Positions 1 through 10,687 of a DNA stretch of 64,000 nt are shown one piece after another. The notes below the pieces were generated by a model. The model was not told the DNA's origin and did not search any database. It saw nothing but the letters and a program-made list of their open reading frames with translations. The DNA lies in contig NW_006768797.1 of the NCBI RefSeq assembly GCF_000204055.1, forward strand, positions 629,380 through 693,379, written 5' to 3'. The translations under genes were made by a program, and so were the position numbers. The first letter of the stretch is position 1, and each line of letters begins with the position of its first letter. Origin of the DNA: Melampsora larici-populina 98AG31. Taxonomy: Eukaryota; Basidiomycota; Pucciniomycetes; Pucciniales; Melampsoraceae.

Positions 1-777
1 GATCAAAGAAAGCTGAGGCATTGTTTCCAGGATCTTGTGTGGTGTACAAACCTATCAATTCTGGGTTTTTAGGGGGATCAAGACAGTAGACCGCACTAAG
101 AGGTTGATGAGGTGGAATCTTATAATCCGGTGGTGTATTCTTTTCGGCCTACAATCATGATGAATATGTGGAATTTTAAACGTGTTTTGTCAGATAAGTT
201 TAAAATTTGTTATCGATTTTCTTTTCTTCAACTTTCAAAAAAGGATTCTGAGGTAAAGTTTGACTTACAGCACACAAAATCTTAGCAAATGCTATGATTT
301 CATCTTTCATTCTTTGTTCTTTGATCTCAGGGTTTTGCTATTTTTTTCAAAAATATTTACCCCATAAGTGACTCAAACTTGTATAAAGAAAGTTGTAAAG
401 AGATGTTATAACTCACTCTTGCTTCGTCGATCAACTTATCGGCTAAATCTTGTGCAGCGCATGGTTTTGCACCGGCCAAGAGGACTCCGGAAACACTTCC
501 AGCTGTCAAAAACCCATCCCAAGTCAAATGAAGACTAAGACTTATGTGGAAGACTGCTGAAATGTACCAACCTAGTTTGCCACAGACACCGCCAGGACAC
601 CCCTTAATGTTCACAAGGATATGCTCAATGGTATGTTCCTGTCCCATCTTCCGGCGGACAAGTCTGCAAGAAACATGACAGATTAGCGAACCGAGGTGAA
701 TAGCAATTCAAACAATTATGTAATTACCCTTGGTCGTCTTGCAGTGGTGTTGACATCGAATTCGGTGTGGTGCTCAT
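1..777 (-). CDS. Unrecognised gene, 5' part only (runs off left edge)
   Basis: Five short minus-strand exons can be chained in one frame: about 777-728, 663-572, 504-417, 328-270 and 157-1, with GT-AG introns. The chosen ATG at 777 begins MSTTPNSMSTPLQDDQ; another in-frame ATG lies at 810. The protein continues through GQEHTIEHILVNIKG, a Gly/Cys-containing stretch (CPGGVCGKLAGSVSGVLLAG), LADKLIDEAR and KDEIIAFAKILCA, then a proline-rich part (NTPPDYKIPPHQPLSAVYC) that leaves the window. Consistent phase across four introns argues for a real gene. I do not recognise a family and assign no function. The hydrophobic Gly-rich stretch near residues 35-55 could be a membrane segment or a buried strand. 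Confidence 0.5.
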
Positions 778-2423
778 CAATGTGATGAATGTCACCAATA
801 GTCCTTTCATCTGGCGCGATGAAAATGTGACTGAAAGCATTATTAGGTTTGTTTGTTCGTTTGAATTGGTCCCGTAAGATTTTATGAAAAGCTATTAGAA
901 GACTGGATCAGAGTGAGGAGTCTGAGGATGTCAGAGGGCGATAGGAAACCCAGTTCAATTCTTCTATATTGCTAATTTCTCTAGGCCAGAGAGGGATCGA
1001 ACAGGTTGTTCAGTTGAAAGGATCCTCGAGTGGTCAGCTTACGAGCTCGTTCTATATTCAAGGGCTATGGGGTGCCATTGTGACCATCACTTAGGACACA
1101 GACGAGCCCCTTGCTTCGCCGAGTGGATCTGTGAGGCCATTGAATTTTCCACCATGATGGCGAATGAGTCTGACCAACGGTAACGAGTCTAGGATCGTGA
1201 TAACATCCGAGAGTTCAATCAGCACATTTTCTCGATGAGCTGGGTACTGACTTGGGACTCGGTGGCCAATCAACCAAGGAACTTGACGTCGCCGATTGAG
1301 ATTGAGCGATCGGTTGCTCGGATCCATAGATCTACGAATACATAAAAATTGACGATCTGATAGAGTTCCAGTTGCAATCCGAATCAAGCTTCACCGATCG
1401 AGGCTTCAAGAAAGTTGGTGTTTGTGATATGCTACACCGATTGTTAAATCCAGGCCGAGGGCCAACGCAGTCTTTCTCTCGAAGAAAATCCGAGCGAGCT
1501 TGCGAGAGTGCGTTTCGAGGGAGGGAATCTGCCAAATTTGGACAACTGTTCAACAAGAGTTGCACATCTCGCTTGGTCTTCCAAAGTAGTCAAGCTGGGG
1601 GGAAATCTGTGATGGAGTATGTAGGGAAATTTCACTGTAAGGTGCAAAAATGTCGCGCACGAGAAAACAAATCCAACATCAGGCTGTATGCAGGCGCAAA
1701 AATTACAAGACACCAAGGATCCATTGAAACTTGATTGATTGCTCACGATGACATCAGAAGCGATATGGCCAAAACCTCAGGTCAATTCTTGCAATTGAGT
1801 TTGTAACCTCTTCTCTTTCGATAGCTTTTGATACTCTGCTATCTCCGTAAGCTCATAAAATCTACGACACATTTGAGTCACATGTGAGGCTGACTCGAGT
1901 GAAGATTAGAAAAACGTAGTGGCATCAAAAGTAAGACTCTTTTAAGGGACTTTGAATTACTCCCAACGTAATGAATCATCATAAAAGTTTGATATGCACA
2001 CTGTGATGGACTCACATTGGAGAGCTCACATGAAATTATATTACAGATATTACATAGTGACAAGAACAAGAACAAGAACATGAATAAGTTTATAGGATTG
2101 TAGGTAAGTTTGGATCCCGTGCAAGCTCGTCATCGTCAAAAGCTAATGTACGCTAACCCCGAATTACAGGAGCTACAAGTTCAGAGAAACGTGAAGAAAT
2201 CAGAAAGGGTAGATCACTTGACGTATTCAATATTCACCACGTCGAGGTTTATAAGTTTATGACACTGATTTTCTCATTCATTGAAGAGTTCGTTGATTTT
2301 TTGTGTACCGATTGCTCTATTACCCCCACGCATTAGAAATCATTTGCGATATCAGTTCTATGTTACAACTTACTTGAGAAATGTTTGAAATCACATTCAA
2401 ATCCAGAATGTAATCTTTCACGA
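778..2423. other. Intergenic, no supported gene
   Basis: Overlapping short ORFs occur on both strands between 1090 and 1750, but none shows a recognisable domain or can be chained into a spliced model. I see no transposon termini. It presumably holds the promoter of the left-edge gene and the 3' flank of the MAPKKK gene. Confidence 0.5.
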
Positions 2424-5400
2424 TTAATGTGACACATAAATTGAGGTTAAGACATACCTGAACAATTCAGAGCCCTCAAAACACCAAGAAGGATCCACAG
2501 TCAAAAATAAGTGGTTTGATAATTTATCAGCCACTGGTCGATCTTTCGGATTCCTGATCGGATAAGTATCATTTTCATGTCAGTGAAGGAAGATCAACCG
2601 GAAGAAATTGGCCAAGAAAACTTTTACCTGGAGAAACAAGCCTGGAAAAAGTGTTGAGAAAGCTTGTCTAATTCCAAATCACCTGGGATCGGAGGTCCTA
2701 CACCCTCAATTCCCACCTGCAATTCCAGTTCAAAGAGGTACGAACATCAAGATCAAAACCTTCAAATCAATCATGAGTTTCGTTCGGAAGAATTTACTGA
2801 CCTTGAATAACGCTTGAAGCTGAGTCAGTTCCGACCACGGTCTACGCCCACACATCATCTCCAACACTACACAACCCAATGACCAAATGTCTGCCTTGGC
2901 ACTATAACCTTTCTGATTTGTAATTATCTCTGGTGCCATATAGAACGCAGTACCCTTGAATGACATACAGGTATTGGTCTGATATGCGTCCACTTTGGAT
3001 GATACTTTAGAAATCCCGAAATCGGCAATCTTGCAATTTCCCTTTAGATCAACTAAGATGTTATCGGATTTTAGATCCTGAAATATGAAATCAAAGGTTA
3101 ACCAATGAGTTACTCTTTGTTGACTACAGTCACTCGAGTTTCTAAACACTAACCCTATGCAAAATTCCAGAGTGATGGAGATACTTGAGACCTTCCACAG
3201 TCTGAATTGTGAATGATTTGGTGACTTGCAATTCAAAGGCACCATGGGCTCGGATACAACCTCCTACCGAGCCACCAGGAACATATTCAAGAAAGATGCT
3301 AGCGAACTCCGTTGTTTCCTCGAATCCTAAGGGGAAAAACAATCAAACAGCCATCAACATCAATTAACATGCTTGGTGATGTATGTACTATGTATGTCTT
3401 ATATGTTAGTTTTTGGGCTGTTGAAGTCGCAGCATACCTAGATATTGGACAATGTTGGGATGCTCGAGGTCTTTAAGCATTACAACCTCTGATCTCAACG
3501 CGGCTACAGCCTTCCCGTGTTTCTCGTCACTCTCCGTTATCAGCTGGGAATCTCCCATCGTTAATGTGACTCTTTTCACGGCCAACATGTCGCCTTTCGT
3601 GATATTCAAAGCCCTAGTGATACATACAACGCCCGTATCATCGTGACACCATTTTGATCAGTAATATTCTATCAAGACACATAGGCAGATTACTCACAAA
3701 TAAACTTCTCCAAAACTCCCCTTTCCGATCAAACGACCTCTTGCCCATTTGAAAGAAGCTATAGGCAAGTGAAGAGCAAAACCAATGGTGAAGATAATTT
3801 AGCCTCGGTAACAATCATCTCTCTTCCAACTTCAAAGGAAAGCAGATTGGTACTAACAGGAATGGGCTCGCGGACTTCCGTGTACGGTTGAATTCCGCGG
3901 TATGTCACCCACGTGCTTTCTCGCTTGACCTAATGGGGGGACCTCTTCAGTCTTTACCCCCCAAAGCTTTGTACTCTTGATACGGGAAAGGCCGCCAAGC
4001 TTTTTATCGTCCGGTTCTCTCTGTCCAGTAAATATGTTATGAGGTTTTCTCATCTTTGGATCGCCGGTTTGATTGATTCGCTCCTCTGCGACAGTCCGAA
4101 TCGATCGAGCTCGATTTATCGAAGGTGACTTACCCTCTTCGAAGAACTTCGAGGCGGCGATCGGTGCAGGGTGATTATCTGCCTTCTGTTCATGAAAATT
4201 GGCTACATCGGGTGAAACCAGTAGAGCAGACTCCTTTGTAAGCTCAGGTATAGGGCCAAGTTCAATTTGTTCGTCGAGATCATGATAGGGGAAAGACTTT
4301 TCAAGTGTTTCGTAAACTTGATCCACCGGAGGTCTTACAGCCCAACTTCTACCAGTGGAATTAACTCCGCTCGTGATCGATGTCCGATCTGCTTTGATCG
4401 ATGTCCGATCTGCTTTGATCGATGTCCGATCTACTTCATCTTGCTCTGCCACCGCGTTCTTGATCTCTCCCTCAACTACCTGTTTTTGCGGAGCCTTCAT
4501 TTCGACTTGAAACATCCCCGTCGGTTCGAAGTCTTCGTCATCTCCTTCCGGCGTATGATCCCCGGGGAATCGACCGAGAGATCCACAGCTAAGTGAATCT
4601 GATTGGGACTCCTCTTCTACGCTTCTGGTTCGATGTTTCGCGAGTTCTTCCCACCACATCTCAGTCATTGTCTTCGAGTCCTCGCCATCCAGGTCGAGAG
4701 GTGGTATGATTTGATGACTGTCTGGGATATAGAAATTCGTCTTCTTGTTGATATAATCCTTGGAGCTCTTTCGCTCTCTGAAAATACCTGTAAGACTTGT
4801 GTCGACTTCATTATGATAATGTAATGGAGTATCACTATGATTCGGGGAAGTGCCTGACGCGGTTACTAGCTGTGTCTTATCGTGAACCGTGGTCGAGTCC
4901 GGGAAACCGCGTGCGGCTTGTGGCAAGGGCTCCAGATCATGCACGCCAGGGGTATCGCCAGGTTTGAGGCTATAGATGACTTTATCATGAGCCATGTTGT
5001 ACATCCACGGAGTCCCTTGAGCATTGAATTTTCCTGGACTGGAGGATATTGGAGCGGAATCTGAAGGAAGATTGATAGGTAGCGGAAGAGCTACAAAAAC
5101 GGATATCAAGGGAAATGTGAGTGGAACTCTTATCAGGTGCGGCAGGTTGGCTGCTCACCCGTCACACTTCAATGAGATAACGAGAAAAATTTAATGATGC
5201 CCACCTTTGATGTGGTCCTGGACCGGACTCGACATAAAGGAACTTATTGGATGCACTAATCCATTTGGAACAGGACTTTTTGAAGGGGCAGCGTCTCCAG
5301 TTTTAGGTTTGAAAAGGACCTTGTCAATCATGATTGCTGCGGAATGGACTAACGCAATAGCGGAGGAAGTCTTGGTGATGGGCTTATGGTTTGTCTGCGA

Positions 5401-6428
5401 GTGTGAATTATCCCTAGCTGGTCTTGCGTTCGTATCTGAGGCGGGACTGCGCGGAGCCGGCCAGGAGTTTGAGGAAACGAGAGATGCAGATGGCTGCGAG
5501 TATCGAGTATGGTAAGGAAAGTCTGAAGGCGCCACACGGTCATCGCGCAAACCACGATTTATGAAGCTTGGGCTATGTCCGCCAGGAACCGCGACGAGAA
5601 CTAGAAGCAGCAAATACTGATGGGCTTTGAGACAAAGGTCCCAAACTTGCAAGTCATTCAGAGGATATTTTCTAGGTCGAGAACCACTATGACGAAATAA
5701 TTGCCAATTTTGATGATGCTCCTCATTGATTCCAAGTCTAGCGAAAACTCGGGGTCGGATCAGATTAGGGTGGGTGAGACCTGAAAGGTCAAGAAAGTAA
5801 CCAACATCATAGTCTCGAGTAACAAGGATGCGGAGACCATCAGGCAATCTGTCCTGGCGATGTTCTTCAGGATGGCCAGCCTGATGCTGCCTCTGCCTCA
5901 GGAAAGCCTCCGACGAGACATGATTCTCTGCGGTAGGCTACGTAGAATCATATCGCCCCGGTCAATACAAATCTGACCATTACCAAATCCCGGGCAAAGG
6001 TTTCAGATGTGGACTCACCGAATGATGTGGTTTGATTAAATGGGTATCCTCAGAAGCAGAAACTCGGGGGGGGTTGGTAGTCTGAAAGTCAAATCAAGGT
6101 TCAATCGTTCATGCTATCAGTGAACTCTTGTGCAGTACTATCATGCAACGGAGAAATAAAAGTGACTGAAAATGACCTTTGACCACTGCTGAGATGAGGA
6201 ATTAAATGAAGAATGGGATGAAGTATGAGATGGAGGATGAGATTCATAGGAGGAATGTCTAGGATGGGTCTGTGTCTTCCTCTCCGAAGGGTAAATGCAG
6301 TGTGAGTTGGGATCGCGCGAGGACGTGTCAATACTCGAATTTGTCGAATTTTGATCAAGAAGAGTTCGGAAGGCCAAAGTGGACTTGTCAGGGTTATTTG
6401 CTGTTATTCGATCGATTGAAACAATCAT
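2424..6428 (-). CDS. BCK1: MAP kinase kinase kinase, BCK1-like (cell wall integrity)
   Basis: This is a multi-exon serine/threonine kinase. The C-terminal kinase domain is spread over small exons: glycine loop GKGSFGEVY (about 3700-3760), the ATP-binding lysine in LAVKRV (about 3560), YLHHSGILHR followed after an intron by DLKSDNILVD (the HRD catalytic loop), ADFGISK, MAPEII and DIWSLGCVVLEMM. It ends near 2424 after DPSWCFEGSELFR. The long middle exon (3853-5109) is Ser/Pro/acid-rich and disordered. An N-terminal block (5191-5930; ILVTRDYDVGYFLDLSGL) resembles the conserved N-terminal region of fungal Bck1/Mik1 kinases. In yeast, Bck1 acts below protein kinase C and above Mkk1/2 in the cell wall integrity cascade. 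The kinase call is firm. The BCK1 orthology is inferred, and the start (ATG at 6428) and the first two exons are uncertain. Confidence 0.8.
4375..4437 (-). repeat. 21-bp in-frame tandem repeat in the MAPKKK linker
   Basis: Three consecutive 21-bp units encode the heptad DRTSIKA in the disordered region of the kinase. The third unit is diverged at its edge. The repeat keeps frame. Confidence 0.85.
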
Positions 6429-6737
6429 TATAGCAAGAGGATTAAAAACAAGAAGATTTATTAAGCAAATCGAATGCAGCTATGATGATATGGAAATGGA
6501 AATGGATGAGATGATATAAATGAGGAAATCGACGAAAGCTGAAAGTTATAAGAAGTGGTGAAAGTTCTAGGTTACTCCCAGTCCAATCTGTTTAAATACT
6601 GATTTTGTGTCACATTTTATTTTATCATCAACACAGCATTTTGTCTAACACATGTTCACAAACTATAATATCAGACATCAGGAAAGAAAATTAATCAAAA
6701 CTCGCTTGATTGCACAGCCAACCTGTGCTATCTGTAT

Positions 6738-7726
6738 GGTGATTGATAAACCACGCCGACTTCAAACCTGGTATGACGCCGGTTTTTCTTGAACCGGATT
6801 CCGTCAGAAGATATTCAGCCGCATACTGATGTGTAGAGCCGTACTCTGCCGTACTGCTTCTGCAGACTTCAGATTGTTTCTGAAGCCGGGTTTTTATTTC
6901 ACTTCTGAAGCCAGCTTTTGATTTTGATATGTAAAGATGTGTGAAGTTTGGATAAAAATGTCTTGAGGCCACTTTCGAGACTTTGGAGCTGCGAGCAGTA
7001 AGAAGCATTCCTCAAGCTTCAAAAGAGAGTGTGTTACCAAGCATCAGTCGTTTCTTGTAGCGTCAAAAAAGTCGATGTTCAGAGCATCCACTGAGATGTA
7101 GAAGCAGGAATGAGAGGAGATAATAATAAGATACAGAAACAATGAGTCAAAGACAGAAACCATGCCAGATTTTGACCCAATGCACTTGCTGTTGAAGTGT
7201 TTTGAAGGCTACTTCAGGAAGCCAATGACTGAGCCGATACTCTATGTGTCTCTTGAGTGAGAAGCCCCATATGTGATGATCTGTCTCCTCGTGTCAAGCG
7301 CTTGGCTGTCCAGCAATTGAGTCAAGCAAATGGCAACAAGATTATGTCATATTTCTTGTGGTCCAGGCTTTTTTGATCATCCATCATCCCACTCGGCTAC
7401 ATCTCCAATGGTCCCCCATCCTCAACAAGAGGAAACTCTCAATGTTTCCTACGGCTACCAAAACCAAGTATGTAGATCATCAGTTTCTGGAGTGACCTTC
7501 TCAAAAACAAGATTTAAAATCCAGCGGTGAGGATGATGCAAAAGCTTTCAAAAGAGATGTCACCAAGTCTGTAAATTGTTAAAATCCGGCTTCAGAAACA
7601 GGCTGAAGGCTACAGAAGCATACAGCTCGGCTCATCAGTAAGCAGCTGTATATCTTCTGAAGGAATCCGGTTCAAGAAAAACCGGCGTCAAACCAGTTTT
7701 GAAGTCGGCGTGGTTTATCAATCGCC
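6738..7726. mobile_element. Non-autonomous DNA transposon with long TIRs
   Basis: The ends are long inverted repeats: about 6738-6905 matches the reverse complement of about 7575-7726, beginning GGTGATTGATAAACCACG on the left and GGCGATTGATAAACCACG on the right. The element is flanked by a perfect 8-bp direct repeat, ATCTGTAT (6730-6737 and 7727-7734). The 989-bp interior has no ORF with recognisable similarity. Long TIRs and an 8-bp duplication fit a MULE-type or hAT-type non-autonomous element. The TIR sequence is unlike that of the MULE at 11931 or the hAT at 40735, so neither of those is an obvious parent. Confidence 0.85.
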
Positions 7727-7734
7727 ATCTGTAT

Positions 7735-8470
7735 ATCAGGAATTCCGATTTGTTTGTCATCTCAATGATTAGAAATCACATCAAACAATTGGCTTTTACG
7801 CAAGATTTTACACAGCTTTTCACTGCCTCAATTTCAGTCAAGGTTCCGATGCATGTCTTACATACTATCAATCACTCGCGTACAAATAAATTTTTGTACA
7901 TTTCCTTCTGCCGAGTTAGCACAAGTGTCATGGATTGCCATAGATTGCCATGCTAGCTCGTATGTCTAGCATGTGTCGTGGCGGCAGGAATTACACTAGA
8001 CTGAGGTTTTTCAATCATCACATCAGGTTTGCCTCGAGGCTAGCCTTGGAGTGATTTTGGTTTAGATTGAGAGTCAAGAACAGCTTGATTTCATCATGTG
8101 CTCCAGGCATGCGCTTGGCCATTCTTTCCCCCAAAGCTGGTGTCCAATCTTACCACAGAGACAAAGTGGTTGATCCGAGATTTATGCCAAGCATATTAGG
8201 CACGGCTGTGCGAACACAATATTGAGTTTTAGATCATACTATTACCAGGTGATATCTCAAGATGATGGCATTGAAGAAAGCCTCACAAATTTCAAATGAA
8301 CCTACGAGGATTTCGAGATTATGAGGAATATCAAATAATCATTGAATACATGAGTTCACTGCATGATGTCAATGGATGAGCCGCTGTTGCAGTAATTTCC
8401 TTTCCTCGTTTTATTTTCCATACCTTCATCTATGTACAACATATCTGCTGTGCTTTCTTTTTGTCCTAGC
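7735..8470. other. Intergenic spacer
   Basis: No supportable gene is seen. The spacer ends with CTAGC (8466-8470), the left copy of the 5-bp target duplication of the gypsy element that follows. Confidence 0.6.
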
Positions 8471-8768
8471 TGTAACAAATTCAAATAAATCAATAATATT
8501 GTATAATGTTGATTTCAAATGGGTAGAACCAAGGGAATGATAGATAAAACTTGTTGTTAAGATACGGTTGTTAGAAACGAATTGGAAATTACCTGTTAAG
8601 ATAAAAGATGTTAGATAAGAAAAATATGTATATATATAGAGTGTTAAGTGTTAGTTATGATGTTTTCTTTATCGAATTATTAAAGTATTATTGTCACCTT
8701 TTAGTAAAATCTAAGTAAAGTCTCGAATAGAGCAATGCCTTTCGAGACCCTAGACCAAGGCCCTTACA
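8471..8768 (+). repeat. 5' LTR of gypsy element 1
   Basis: 298 bp, TGTAAC...CTTACA. U3 would be 8471-8670, with R/U5 from about 8671. A 7-bp stem (TCTCGAA at 8721-8727, TTCGAGA at 8741-8747) forms a hairpin near the 3' end of the LTR. Confidence 0.96.
8627..8680 (+). promoter_or_regulatory. LTR promoter: TATA box and inferred transcript start
   Basis: A TATATATATA stretch lies at 8629-8638. ATCGAATTAT at 8671-8680, about 33-40 bp downstream, is the inferred 5' end of the genomic RNA because it is complementary to the primer-binding site after the LTR. The start site is an inference from spacing and complementarity. Confidence 0.55.
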
Positions 8769-8770
8769 GT

Positions 8771-8780
8771 ATAATTCGAT
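8771..8780 (+). other. Self-primer binding site, element 1
   Basis: ATAATTCGAT begins 2 nt after the LTR end and is the exact reverse complement of 8671-8680. I see no tRNA 3'-end complement here. This matches the arrangement known from the fission yeast Tf1 element, where the folded 5' end of the mRNA primes reverse transcription. Confidence 0.6.
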
Positions 8781-9214
8781 CTCTACAAAAATTTTTACGC
8801 CTCTTTCTTTATCTAATATTTTTTTATCTTTTCATTTTTTTTACCAGTTTTTTATTTCTCTTCATAATCCTTTCTGATATAACGTTTTATGATGTTTTTC
8901 GATATTTTTTTACGTTTAAATTGTTAATATTTGTGTATAACCCCTCACTTAATGAATTTTGTAGGTTCATATTACATGTGTTAAATTTTGTGATTCCTTG
9001 CTGTTTGTGGATAGGTTATTACGTCATATTATTATCCTCGTGCATATTAGAATGTTTATCGATATTTGATTGTTGGTTATCTTTCTTTTTCTTCTCCATT
9101 GATTTCTCTATAACAGATTCATCAAAAACCATTATTATCATCTTACAAAAACTATTTCATAAATTTGATTCACTTTGTGGTTACATTTCAATTTTTTTAT
9201 TACATTACTTAATC

Positions 9215-10669
9215 ATGTCTCATACTCCAACTGATTCTTCGTCACAGCAAGTAGCACCACTTTATGTGTTATCGAATTCTGAACAACAATTTGTGACACG
9301 TTATTTGGAACCAAGATTCGAAACCTTCAACAATTCGGTCAATGCGATTATTGATGCGCGTAACAACACCGCGTCAAACGCTATTGGATCCATTCTTGCC
9401 TCGTCAATTACTCAATCTAAAGCAGAGTTAATAAGTATATTCAACTCTTCCATTGAACAAGCTAAGAAGGAAGTAATGGATATTCTACGAGCAGAATTTA
9501 AATCAAATTTTTCTCTCAAAGGTTTGGAAGAAAAAGTCAATGAAGGTTTGCGTGATGGCTTTGCTACGATGAAGAAGGATTGTATGAATGCTATGGATGA
9601 AGAATTTCAAACTTTAAAACGTACTTTACCTTCACCTTCAGTTGTCTCTTCTACGGCTTTAGTGGAACCTCCTGTTTTAACGGGTGTTACTTTTGATGGT
9701 TCGGATCCTCGCAAAGTCCCTGGTTTTGTCAGTGTGGTACGGGATGCGCTGTTTGCCAACTCTGCGTGTTTCGCCACCGACGATCGTCGTATCATTTGGG
9801 TCACTAAACATTTTCCTTTAGCTTCGGGTCCTCATGACTGGTGGATGAGTTTATTAAGGCTCAATGATAGGGAAAATGGAGTTTCTGAGTCAGACGAATT
9901 TTCCATGGTTCCTACGCCTTTTACTATAGATTCTTTAAGCTCTGTTACTTCTTTTTTTAAAGAATTTCTCGACAAATTTGGGGACAAATTCGCGGAAGAA
10001 CGACTCTTTCTCGAATTACAGTCATTCAAACAAGGAAAACTTCCTATTGGTCAATTCATCTCAAGATTCAATTCCATGGCTTTTCAACTTCAACTTTCAA
10101 ATGTGGTGTTGAAAAATCTTTTTACGACTGGCTTACGACCGGATGTTAAAGACAGAGCGTTGAAACACCCTGACTGGTTTAAGTGTTCAACGGTGGCGGA
10201 ACGTCAAGCGGTCGCTTCTATGGCTTCAGAACAACTTATTCATGTTAGTTCGAATTTAGGTCATTCTCCATCTTTGCAACAAGCTTCTACTGTTCCTCCG
10301 GCTGTTTTGATTCCTCGGGACCCAAATGCTATGGAGGTCGATGTAAACGCTGTCAATTCGGGTCGTAACTTTCCTCCTCTGCCTAGTGGCGTTTCTTTCA
10401 GTTATTTTTTGAAATTTTGTCACGCTCGAACTCTCTGTCACAAATGTCTGAAGCCTTATGATTTAACACATAAAACTGCTGATGGACGAAGCACTGGTTG
10501 TCCTAATCCTCCGCCGACTACGACTCGAGAAATTGAGGTTTTTATGCAAAAATATCAATCTAAGCCTCAACCTTCGGTGGCGACAGTGGCATCAATTAAT
10601 CATTCAGGCTTTCATCGCAATCATTCGGCTCCGACTAGAGGTTTTCATCGTGTGGCTTCAGGATTTTGA
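9215..10669 (+). CDS. Gag polyprotein, gypsy element 1
   Basis: The capsid-like protein starts at MSHTPTDSS (9215), about 485 aa. The middle carries the retrotransposon Gag core (FLDKFGDKFAEERLFLELQ, then FKQGKLPIGQFISRF). Near the end, LCHKCLKPYDLTH...GCPNPP forms a C-X2-C-X7-H-X9-C pattern, an atypical zinc knuckle. The frame is also open upstream to an ATG at 8735 inside the LTR, adding 160 mostly hydrophobic residues. The start at 9215 was chosen because the Gag-like sequence begins there, but 8735 is the first AUG of the inferred RNA. The ORF ends at TGA 10667-10669, and Pol continues in the same frame. Confidence 0.88.
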   Translation: MSHTPTDSSSQQVAPLYVLSNSEQQFVTRYLEPRFETFNNSVNAIIDARNNTASNAIGSILASSITQSKAELISIFNSSIEQAKKEVMDILRAEFKSNFSLKGLEEKVNEGLRDGFATMKKDCMNAMDEEFQTLKRTLPSPSVVSSTALVEPPVLTGVTFDGSDPRKVPGFVSVVRDALFANSACFATDDRRIIWVTKHFPLASGPHDWWMSLLRLNDRENGVSESDEFSMVPTPFTIDSLSSVTSFFKEFLDKFGDKFAEERLFLELQSFKQGKLPIGQFISRFNSMAFQLQLSNVVLKNLFTTGLRPDVKDRALKHPDWFKCSTVAERQAVASMASEQLIHVSSNLGHSPSLQQASTVPPAVLIPRDPNAMEVDVNAVNSGRNFPPLPSGVSFSYFLKFCHARTLCHKCLKPYDLTHKTADGRSTGCPNPPPTTTREIEVFMQKYQSKPQPSVATVASINHSGFHRNHSAPTRGFHRVASGF

Positions 10670-10687
10670 CAAGTTCCGACTACTCAC

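Noticed and set aside
4267..5515. Plus-strand ORFs at 4267-4596, 4603-4824 and 5207-5515
   Set aside because: Antisense shadows of the MAPKKK coding exons.
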